From Sclerodactyla briareus (taxonomy: Eukaryota > Echinodermata > Holothuroidea > Dendrochirotida > Sclerodactylidae), in NCBI GenBank assembly GCA_026419785.1, contig JAODTK010003221.1, positions 248,001 through 312,000 of the forward strand: a stretch of DNA of 64,000 nt, in the 5' to 3' direction. Position numbers and translations under genes: made by a program. Each line of letters starts with the position of its first letter. The first letter of the stretch is position 1. Shown here piece by piece: positions 44,301 to 56,300 of the stretch. The notes under the pieces are model-generated. The model did no database searches. It was not told the origin of the DNA and saw nothing but the letters and a program-made list of their open reading frames with translations.

Positions 44301-47300
44301 TTGTGGGCACTGATAGTGAATCCAGGGATACACTGAGGCACAGAACCCGATCTATATTGATCTATCCTAGGTATTTATGTTTGTATGGTGCTAAGATGGG
44401 TGTGTTATAGCTTCCTTGCAGGGTCGGCGTGACATGAAGACGAGGGTCCATTGCAACGGCGGAGGGTTCCGGTGACATCGAGATTCAAATCCCTCAACAA
44501 CAGCTGGCCATGTAAGTTTTGTACAATTATTCATTAATTATAATTAATATTTATTTATTTAATTGTGGTCCAAACCCACCAAGTTGTGGCACAACTGGTA
44601 AAGCGTCGGCCTTCCAACCAGGAGACCGGGTTCATTCTCCCGTCGGGTCATAACCAAGACTTAGAATGAACCTGTTTTTGCCTTCTTGCTGGCCGCTCAG
44701 CCAAGGGATTGGAGCAGGGACCGAACAGGGGTTGGGCATTTGCCCTCTGCTTTAATTTACCACCCCCCACCCCACAGTTGAGATACTGCCAGAAGAGGCA
44801 ATTGCCTTAATCCTTGTACCTGGTGAGATTCTGAGCTCACAATAAGGTGCAGTATCCATGTATGCACCCTTGCTGGGCCTTGAATAGGAATCGATCCTCT
44901 TCTCAGCAAGTATACCCTAAAAAAAAATTGGTAACTGTTATAACTTCACTCTAATTATTGATGACTCAAAATGGATTACGTGTGGTGTGGGGTTCGATCC
45001 CCTCCTGTTTTGTTCGTCACCAGGTGCTGTTTCTACTTGTTCATACTTTGTGGTTTTTCCTGTGTCTGGATTGATTTGTCCGGAATTGAAAGGTACTCCA
45101 TCTAGGGGTTCTGCAATATAGTGTTGCTGTGGTGATTAATAGTCTTCTGCCACCCTTCTACTAGGTCATAGTCTGGGAAGTGTCTGGACCACTGAGTCTT
45201 GTGTTTGACTAATGGGGCATTAAATTAGTCCTGGAAGCTGGAGTGCCTATGCTTGATGTTGCTGACAAGTAACAGTGATGAAGGAATTGAGTTAGAACTC
45301 AGGCTCGATAATTTTAGAATCAAAACAGATACAAAATGTTTTTTGTGGCCCCCAAAACTACTGGGCCCATATTCCACTTAGTCTCAGTGAACTTATAAGT
45401 AGTTTCTCTTTCCGAAAGGTTTTGAGAAAATTGGCGTTGGCATTCACATCATTTCTGGTAGCAATAATACGTACGCATGTGGTTAAGCTGAGTGCTGGCT
45501 GAATATATATTTCAAAATCGGAATCATCACTTAGACTCGGATTGAGAGGATTCAACTCCAGCACCAGTGAATGATCTCGAGTTTTGTTATATGATCATTT
45601 TTCAGCTCCAATCTAGCATAGGCGGTCTTGACCCAAACGTTTATTGAATCTTTTTTTTTCTGTAGGTCGTCCGGAAGGCTGGTAAAGGGCCTGCCGCTTG
45701 AGGAATCCTCCCAAGTTTGTGCCCTCCTTTGAGCGTAGCGGGATGGTAGAGAGGGCCATAGAGAACAGGATTGTGCTAGCGGATGTCCTGGCCAGGTTTG
45801 AGAGGTCAGTCCCCACTCTCCTCTTGGGTGTATATCTCATACGGTTATATGGAAACTTTGCTACTTTGAATATGTTAACAACGATTTTCAGTGCTCAATG
45901 CACCCGTATCCCTGCTCAAGAGTGGACACAACGTAACAGTTCTTCATTTTGGGGCGTCTGATTTCACCCCTGAAATATGGAAGAGGGTCGCTGAAATTGC
46001 TTTGAGCACCCAACCAGCTTTCTACTCAAATTTCTATTGTGTGGAAAGAAGTGACTCCAAACAAGTAATGATTAGCACCAGAAAATTACTTCAGTGGCAT
46101 CTTAACTGGGACTGGAGAAAATCAGGTGGGTTTTTGTCAGTAGTGATCCGTTGATTGGTGGGGGGGGTGAGATCGAGACCCAAGTGGAGTGCGCCCCTCG
46201 TTATAGCCTCACCCCTCCTCCTATTGGCACCAAATGCAATTTTCTGGACCCCTAGACACATGCTGTTGCAAGATTTATAAACAACAGCTTTAAAAAGTCT
46301 ACTGAACAGTCAGTGTATTTTTTTGCGTTCTATTGTTTTTTATCGTTCCACATGAGGCCAGGGGGGTCAACCCCCACCTCATGCGTATGTGCCATGACTT
46401 AGATGTGTGTCATGCAGCTTCAGTGATATCAGGTCAATCTATGCAGCATTTCTTTCTTGAACCTGGGGGTCATTTGGGTCTTCTGGGGCAACTATGTGGT
46501 AACAGGCCATGGAAGAGGGGTAAACGTATAGTCAGCCAGGATTGGCACAGGGTAACTGGTCCTAGTGAGTTACCAAAGTGACTGTTCTGTTGTTTACAGG
46601 TACAAGGCCAGAATCTAGTGACCGAGGCCGATCCGTGGCAGATATTCTTCAAGCTCTCCCTGTTTTTCGTCACACCGAGAGCGTGGAATCCTTACTGACT
46701 AGATACAGCTTATGTAGGAGCAGTCATATTACTGCCTGATGGCCCATTAACAATTCATTCACAGCATTATAAATATTTCAAACAGTATTCCCATTAGAAA
46801 CTGTTTCTTGCAAAGTTGTGTTCTTGTACGAATGACTCCGGCTCTCAAAACTATTTTGACTATTGTCCTCTTGACTAATGCCTTTGAGCTAAAATGCAGA
46901 ATGGCTCTTAGATTGTCCCTGCAACGTTTCAGTTTTTGTAGAGGATAACTAATGCGGTGAGAATGAAGACCAGTTTTTCGCTAAACTATTTTGAGTATCG
47001 ACTCTTGGACTGGTTTTGGCTTGAGATCAGAATTGGTGTCGTGAAGGTCTGTTATTCTGTTTATTTGTTGTGAGAAACATTTCTAAAACTGTCAGAATGA
47101 CTCAGACTCTCCTTCCAAAAATATTTCGAGTATTGACTCCGAGGCGCTTGACAGGAGCCTCAGTTCAAGAATTGTTCTTGTAAAGTTTAGTTTTTTATGA
47201 GGACGAATACCTAAAGCCTTAGTGAGAATGATTCAGTCTCCCCTTTCCTCTCAAAATATTCTTGAGGTATGACTCTTGACGGAATATGGGCTTCAGATCA

Positions 47301-50300
47301 GAATTGGTTTCTTGGTCAAGTTTCCAGTTATTTGTGGTGCAACATACTACTGCTGTGAGAATGACTCGGACTCTCTCCTTCTCAAAACATTCGGAGTGAC
47401 TCGGCTGGATATGAAATTGTTTCTTGCAAAGTTTTCGGTTATTTTGGGAGAGTACCAAAGCTGTGAGAATGACTCAGACTCTCCTCCGAATAGTTGATTA
47501 TTGACTCTGACTGATAATGGGCTTCTTCAGATTCAAAATTGTTTTTTGCCAAAGTTCCAGTTATTTTGTGGGAACATACCCTAAGGCTGTGAGAATGACT
47601 CGGACTCTCCTTCTCAAAACATTTCGAGCATTGACTCTTGTCTGGATCATGAATTGTTTCTTCTTGGCAAAGTTTTCGGTTATTTTGTGGGGAGTACCTA
47701 AGCTGTGATAATGACTCAGACTCCTTTTTAAAATATTTTACGATTCACTCTTGTCTGGATAATGGTATTCGAGCTGAAGCAACAGAATGTAACCCTTCTC
47801 CCTTTTGCTTGCCCCCTGTGAGTGGCATAAAATACTTCACGATCTGTTCTATTGTCCTATAACCTGAACAGGGGAGGGGCTTGATGAATAAACTTCGGTG
47901 AATGGGTATTCATGGATCGTTTGTTGTTGTTGTTTTTTTCCTCCGTTCCATGCCCACAAAAAGTGTGCAATGGTACAATTTTAACGAGGGGCTCATGTAC
48001 AGGGACTCTTGAATTTGGCGAGGGAGGAGGATGGGGTGGATCTGGGATAATGCCAAAATTTAGTATGAGGTTAAGTAGGGGGGGGTTGGACATTTATAGG
48101 GTAGGAGTAAGTTGTCATGGCTGATAGTCCCTGAACCAGGTGGGTTGCCTTTGTTTTGGGGATATGAATGCATGACTGAGCATATGAATATTCCATATTT
48201 TTTCCGCTTTCCATCAATCAGGCGCATGAGGATTTGATACATCAAGCACTGACCCACCCTGCCGATGAAGAGACCTTAGTGCACCTGGCTGCTCTCAGGA
48301 TGCAGTGTATTAAAGGAGACTACGAGGAGGGTGACTGGATGTAAGAACACTGTTAGCCCATCTTTCTACTACGCATGGTTTCCCCAACCCATCGTTCCCC
48401 TAAGCCACTGCTGCGACCCCAAATTCTTGGGATCGCAGCTTGTTTCGAAATATGAAAACAAATCTGAGGGTACTCAATTTACCTGAATTTGAAGTTTTGC
48501 AGTCAAAATCCCACAAAATTCACCCTGAAGACTCCTATCCTAGGTTTATTAGCGGCCGTCAGCGTTTTCCTGATGTGGATCTGGTCGTTTCTTGCCAATG
48601 TCGCTGACCACCCTGCTTCTGTATATTCCCTATACTGTTTTCACATACATTGAAGTACTGTACAACAGTACATTGGGACAACGAACTTGGCGTCGCGCTC
48701 GGATGGTGCTACATGAAATGGGGTCACCACCTTGAAAAGTTTGGAAACCACTGCTCTACAGCCCCAAGTCCACAGGGGCTGGAAGGCCCTCATATATACG
48801 AAAAACAACAGGATTCTTTTGGTTAAGAGTAGCCTTTGTGACCTTACGTAATTTATTACCGAAGAGCAAAAAATCTAGACGAATGTTCATGTCGGCTTTG
48901 TTCGCAGGCCAACCAACTTTCAGTCAGTTTGCTGGGGGTGAGGGGGGAGGGGAGATCATATCACCCCGACACCTCGGACCTAGCCTAACAGCTGTCATTG
49001 TCCAGGCGACAGGGACAGTGCTGCCTGGACAGCAGTTTCCTCCCACAGTTCCTGCTCAAATTATAATATCATGACTTTGAAACTGTGGATGGACAATGAA
49101 TGATAAGATTTCAGTTTGTCAACCATATTCATTCCAACAAGCTTGCAAAGTTTCAGTGAGGGGGGCGCTCACAAGAGTATACTATTTGTATTTTGTTTTG
49201 ATATACTTTTGCAAGATGGACGAAGAGAAGATCTACTTTGTTTTTTTCGGTTAGATAAAGAATGTTTCTATGAATTTCTTGGGGTGCCTAACTCACCCTG
49301 TACTGGTTTGGTTGCCAATCCTTGACCTGATTCAATTAAAGGACACCTGCAGGGCTTACTACAGTTTTTGACCTTCAAAGTTAGGTCCATTATGCTGAGA
49401 ATTTGGGGAGAATCTGTGGGCAATAACCTGACGTCACACATGGACAACACACAAAAGTAGGTTATGTATTTTCATAGTTTTCATTTTGTTGAATCAGGCA
49501 ACATTTAGCAGATGTTCTGTTGTCTATCTATCAACAAAGTCACCTGTCAACACCTACAACCCACTATAGCAACCTTCTCCCATTACTAAATGTGTGTTCG
49601 AAGTGAAATTATATGGAAATTTTCAATAGGACAAAAAAATATATATTGCCTTTTTGATCTTGCAACAACTACACATGTTTAACAATACACAAACTTCAAA
49701 GCGACTCCGTAACGAAAGTCCTATGGACTCTATGACCTTCCATAAATCATCCCTGCAGTGTCTTCAACTCAACCTATATCGGTAAGCGACCGCATTGCAA
49801 AAAAGTTAGTGTACGTTAATGGCCGAGGGGTGCTCATCAATGATATGGTATGTGCAAGTGTATAAATTTGTTTCCAAGATGATACAGTGTCATGTGCTAG
49901 AAGAATCACAGTGATAAATCTATATTACCACAACAAAAAGGGCTGAGCTGAAAATGCTTTGATTCCATATCAGTCACTTATCAGACATTGTGATCGCTGA
50001 GGTTCAATAGCATGTTTTAAAACCTATGTGGTCTCTAGAGGTCGTTCAAGTAGAGAAAGGCCCTTTCTGATTTACTGATACCAGCTTATGGACCATTTCT
50101 TGTTTAATTGAATTTGATCTACCTACATGTAAATTAAACAATAATACTCCTTGTTGCAAATAAGGTATATGCCTCACTCACCAACTCACAAACAAATGGC
50201 CTGTATGTTCCCTTCCATCCGTACCCTTGGGGAAAGGTTTACCCGTTCGATAATTTGAATGAGGACTTCCCCGAAAGAGAGGAGAACGAGTTTTGCGGGC

Positions 50301-53300
50301 TTCCCGATGAAGCAGCCCAAGGATAACCTGATCACTGTGAGTAGCCTCTGTCAGTAAAGCACTGGCCAAATGACGCCCCCCTATACATGGAACAAGGGGG
50401 GGGGGTGGTCCAGTCAAGAGTGTGTCATTGTCCAGTACACATGACTCACATGTGCGTCACTTACCCAGAATGGTCAGTCACAAAGCTAACTCTGGGGGGT
50501 GTCATTTTACTTGGAATATGTAGGAAGCAGTAGGAAAACCTGGCATATCAGTGGATCATACTCCAGAGATTGACAGACAACTCAGTGACTGAGGGGTGCA
50601 TCAATGTACAAGAAATATATGACCCACCTCTGACAATGAACTCACCCTTTCCGACTCTTGATCATAAAAAGTAATCGTAGTGTAGGAAGAAGACTGACAT
50701 GTTGTTGTGTTTCCTCTTTTTCTCTCCCATGGGACGTTGAGAGGCCTTGGTGTGAAAACACTGAAGAGATTACAAAAATCTGGTGAGTCCTTTGTATTTA
50801 TAGCTGGTATTTCTACATAGTCTCACATGCTGGAAACACAACGGAATCACAACTTCCCCCCCCCCCACCCTGAGCCAAGCTTAAGCCTGTGAATCATTAG
50901 AGGTTAATGTTTCTGTTCGAACTTGCTTGACATTTGGGTCTGGTATTTGATAATCTAGTAGGTTTGTGTCGAGCCAACATAGTCTAGATGTCTGATGATT
51001 ATGCAGATTTGTCTCGCATAGCCCCGAAGAGGTGCGTTCCTTTCTTCTCGAGCATGATAACAAAATCCAGCTGTCAGGTATCTAATTAAGCTGGGAAAAT
51101 CTCGGTTCAAGTACCAGCAGTCACCAAACGTTTTTCCCTGGTTGGCTGTGCTTGCAGTGCGATGGGCGAGGGCCCCAATATGTTCCGTGTAAGCAGTGGA
51201 TTTGTGCATGGGTTTCTGGGCTTGTTCTGGGAAATTTGCAATAGGTGTTTAAACAAACATACAAACCAACAAAAGTTATTGCAAATGAAAACAGAAAGTT
51301 GCCAATATTTTTTATAAAAAGTTATTTCTCTGGATTGTTCACAGCCTCCGACGACACCATCCTCGATTCCGTCTACGCCGATGAAATATCTTCCAAGACC
51401 AGTGACATCGTCGATAAATGGAAACAGCTCAAGGTATTTAAGTGTTTTTCTTGCACCTTCTCCCAGTCCAAGGTTGGTGATTGCGGAGGATCCGAGTACA
51501 TTGTGTGCTGGAAGTATTGCGAATCTCTATAACTCCATTATCCTGCTTGATTCCCACTTAGTCAAGAGCTGAATCCTCCTCGAGCACTTTGAATGCCTCT
51601 ACTTAGCCCGCTCTCAGTCCCACCATTGTTTCACTCTATGCGTTTATTTGGAGGTAGGAGTCCCAACCCTTTTTTGCCAATTCGCACTGGTGCGGTCTTC
51701 TGATGCTAGCAGGAAAATCAATAAGGGGGTTTAGGAGGTCAGTAACATTCAGTTGCAGTGCCTCTTTGGCCAATTTATCAGCTCTCCCATATCTGGGTAT
51801 ACCCATGTGACTAGGAATCCAACGCCAAGCAAGCCGCCTTCTTGTGAAGTTGTACCAGATTTGTGAAGTTTCCACGAGGGGAACCAACACAGGAGTGTTC
51901 TAGTGAGTAGCCCCCAGCTTCATAAAGGATCATTTCATGGGGGGGAAGGGGACAAGCTTTAGGTTTTTTTTTCTACCAGTTGAAGAGGTTTTCCTTTGAT
52001 TCATTGAATGCATCATTTTTAAATCGCAATGGTCCCTACTGCTATTATCCAATGAGCAGTCGGCAGCCCACTCACCATGCTACTCTTCTAGCAACCCTTT
52101 GATACAGAGGAGATTGTCCTGTCATTCTTATTTTACCAGCCTCACAATCACGGTATACTTTGTTATTCTTCCCTGAGCAGGTCTGCTGTGGGTCCAGCTG
52201 CTCCAAGACTACCTCACTTTCCCCCAAATTCTATACCACTCTTGGCAGAACTGTCTCTAACGACAGGGCACTGACATAGGCATGAACCGTGGTCTCTCCA
52301 CCTGTTGTGACCTGGACCTGCAGGCAGGTTCTCCTGGGCATATGCCAAACATCTCATTGTGCCACCAGGTTTCCAGAGCCTTGCACCGACTTTTCGTTTC
52401 TTTTTTTGGTGCCGCAAAGAGTCATCTGTGTGCATGAAGAAAACTGCAGATTAATTATCAAGAGCGAATACATAAGCTTGAAAAAAAATGATGCATCAGT
52501 CGATTGCATCTTGTGTATTGTACAAGATCGAAAATATCCCATCATGGCAATAATAAATGATTTCCGACTTGCACAACCCTGCAAACAAACTTTGGTTTCT
52601 ATGAAATTTTCAATTAATTTCTCTCACTTTGAATTGCATTCAGTCTATGGGAGAAGATTGCGAAGTGGTTTTGTGGGGTGGTATGTTACTTTTGGTGGCA
52701 GAAAGACAACAGAACTTCGCTAAATGTTGACTCATGAAACAATGAAATACTGACATAACTTTCCCGGTTGCCCAGTGTGACAACATGCGTTATTGCAACA
52801 TTTGATTCCCCAATTTTTTTGTTGCATAATGGACCAAACTTTGAAGGCCAATAACTTCACATAGGAACACTGTATTGAAATGGGGTTTGGACCTATAAAT
52901 ACATATTCCATTCTCCCACTATATAAAGTCTGTTGTATCCAAGCCTGCAGTTGGTCCTCCCAAGTCCGAAGAGTGAAGTCAGACTGGAGTGTCTACCCCT
53001 GAATGAACCAATTTTTCAGGGGATGATTGTGGAGGATGCCCAACAACCTACATGAACATCCTCACCAGTGGGAAGCACTACGTGAGCCTTGGTTATTTGA
53101 CGTGGAGAGCAAGGTCTCAAAGTACCCTACCAAGCTCTGGCTGGCCGTCGGGGCCAAGATTGTGGCCATAACACCAGGGGGAGGCCAAACCCATTGAGGA
53201 GATACCCTATGAAAAGTAAGACTACAGCTTATCTGAAACGTATCAATTTTTGATTCCTGACGAAGTCAGAGGGAATATAGGCAGTCACGGTGTGTGTGTG

Positions 53301-56300
53301 TGTGTTGTGTGTGTGGGTGCGTTTGTGTGTGTTGTGTGTGATGTGTGTATGTGGTGTGTGACGCCCAGCTTGTAAACAGAAAAACTTGATCAGGTCTGGG
53401 TAGGTCAGGCTCATACGTTGGTATGTGTGTTCCCCATGATGACTTGTCAAACACGAGGAGTCCAGAAGGTTGGTCTGATCAAGTTGAAATTAGGTGTATA
53501 GCTTCTATGGGAGAACAGGAACCTATGTTTTTGGTTCGCGAGGGTCGGGAGTGGAATTTTGGTCGAAAATAGAAATTGTGAAAATTGATAATTTGGGCCA
53601 ATTTTGGCTGTAAACCGCATAACTCGACTCCACCGGATGGATGAAGCTCATAATTGGATGTTTGTTCCCCATGATGGGTACATGAACACCCCCCCCCCCC
53701 CCCCACCCCCCCTATTGTTTTGGGGTCAGGTCAGAGACATCTGAGGCTCACCAGAGGTCAAAGTCTGACAACTTGTAAACACGATAGTCCAGATGGTTGG
53801 TCTGATCAAGTTGAAAATCAGGTGTATAGCTTGCTTATGGGGGAGACAGGAACCCTATTGCTTATGGTTCAGGTGGGGTGAATTTTGGTCGAAAATAGAA
53901 AAATTGTGAAAATTTGATATTTCGGCCAATTGTGGGCTTGTAACCGAAACTCGACCCCACACGGATGATTGAAGCTCATACGGGTATGCCTGGCTGCGGC
54001 ACCCCCCATCGCATGACGCATCACATGAAACCTCATAGTCGCGAGATCAGGCAGCCCCCCCCGAGTCATTGACGCGCTCAACATACGCCGTGTCAAGCCT
54101 CTGAAAACCCTGGAAACACGATAAGTCCATTATTTTGGTCTGTCAGTTGAAGATAGGTGAAAGTTTCTTATGGGAAGTACGGAACCCTATTGCTTTTGAC
54201 TTAAGCGTCAGGAGTGAATTTTGATCGAAAATTAACAATTTGTGAAAATTTGTATTTAGCCATATTTGACTTGTAAACACGATAACTTACCCCACATGGA
54301 TGGAATGAGCTTCATACTTGGTATGTTGTTTACCCATGATGAGTATATGAACCCTATTGTTTTGGGGTCAAGTCAGAAGTCACGGAGGTCAAAGTATGAC
54401 AACCGTGAAACACGATAAGTCCAGAACGGTTGGTCTGATCAGGTTGAAATTAGGTGTGTATTTTCTTAGGGGAGTACATAACCCTATTGTTTTTGGTAAA
54501 GGGCAGGGTGATTGAGGCTCATACTTGTTTGTGTATTCCCCATGTGAAGTACAATGCACCCTACTATTTTGGTGTCAGGTCGGAGGTCACTAAGGTTTAA
54601 CAGAGTTCAAAGTATGAAAACCTCAAAATTTAGTGTGTAGCTTTCTTACCAAGGGTACAGGACACTCACTATTAGTTGGTGTGTAAAGATAGGACATTCG
54701 TCAGACGTTATGTTGCCTATAAATGAGCTTCGGTACTATCTCCCATTCGTCCATTGTATGGCTATGGGTGACAGGAACAGTCAAGGAATCCTAAGCCTTT
54801 TGGCTTCTGGTTTATTATAACGTCCAGGACTGTGCAAGCATTGGAAAAATGTGCCCCCCGATGGAAATACGAGGTCCTACAAAATGCGTCTTCAGTTGAA
54901 GGGAGTATCATCAACAACTCTCATTATCATCCCGAAAAATTTCTTGATACCTAGCAAAAATGAAGGACGGTGGGTGACATAGCTCCCAGCGGAAATTGTC
55001 TAGGTACAGTGGGAAGTTTACGTTGACACATCACATTGTGACAGCCATTATGGGTCAAAATTTGGTTTGTCAGTGATTTTCAATGAAAAACTGGGGTGGA
55101 TAGGTCCACCTTCAGTCCATAATTTATTGTAAAAATGTTTCCAAAACAATTAGTAGAACATGGTCATGCCCCATTTGGTCAGTGGGGCTCGGCTACTTCC
55201 TAAGACCTCACTCAACCATGCTGAATAAGATTCGCAGTAGCCGTTCTCCTCTGTATGACCAGGCAAATAATTCTTCGACACTGAAATCAGGGAGGTTGAA
55301 ACCCAACTCCAACCAAAAACAACCACTAATCGTAAAACTTGCAGTTCGATAACACGATTGCTTTTGATCATGTGATCCTCAGAAATGGCCCGAATTTCTA
55401 CAAAACTTTGTTCACGACCGCCAGTCAGATTTTCACTGTGCTACCTATTAGGACACAGAAATCACGAAGTTAGTCAAAAACACTTGTGTGCTTTTCATAC
55501 GCATGAACTTCCTATTAGAATAATACGGACTGATCAACTATGATTCCACTCTGTGATTATTTGGTCCTGATTCACTCCAATTGGCCGTCACATATTTTCG
55601 AATGTGTATTCTAGCATGCTGCATCTCGGTTCCGCACCGGGGGCAGATTAACTCAGTCGGTGGAGCTTCAACTGCAAAACCATTGATTGCAAGTTCGGAG
55701 CCAATTGGAGGCCCGAGGACTTTTCTGCAGTGCTGTTGGACAAGGCATATCTACTGAAATGTTCCACGCCACCCACGTGTTAGAGTGGGTACCTTGTGAG
55801 GTGATTGTGAAGAGTATCAAGCACCGTATGCGGCTGCTTGATGTTGGAAATCCTCCGGGGGAACTATGAAGTGGACGTCTGAACTGGTGCTCAGGAGAGA
55901 ACAAGCGAACGGTGCGTGCTGTATGGTACGGGTATGACAAGTCACTAATGATCAGGGGTAATATCTGTTAAAGCGCTTTGTTGAGCAAGTCTCCGACCTG
56001 GAGCGCTATATAGACGAATATATTATTATATTTGTAGGCTGCTTTGTGACTTTCACAGACTGTTTCATGATGCGTATAACCATATTCGTCATTCCGTTCC
56101 TTTGCAGGATTCTGTCGTTTGGTGCTCCGATTCCCAACGAATACAAGATCGTGATGGATGGGATGAAGGAGGAACTGACCTTCGAAACTAATGAGGTGAG
56201 CTGATCTTGCCAACCAAGGAGACTTTGTATTATTCAGTAGGTCGGTAGTGACTCTCAAGGAGGCATACCTTAATTTAGACTGTTGAGAAACTGGCTTTGA

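Noticed and set aside
44581..44655. tRNA gene
   Set aside because: Box A- and box B-like words are present but the acceptor and anticodon arms do not pair and a SINE body follows.
49764..49786. Possible 23-nt exon between a CCTGCAG acceptor and a GTAAGC donor
   Set aside because: Its translation matches nothing in the FERM F2-F3 region, and the direct join 48340 to 50742 is already phase-consistent.
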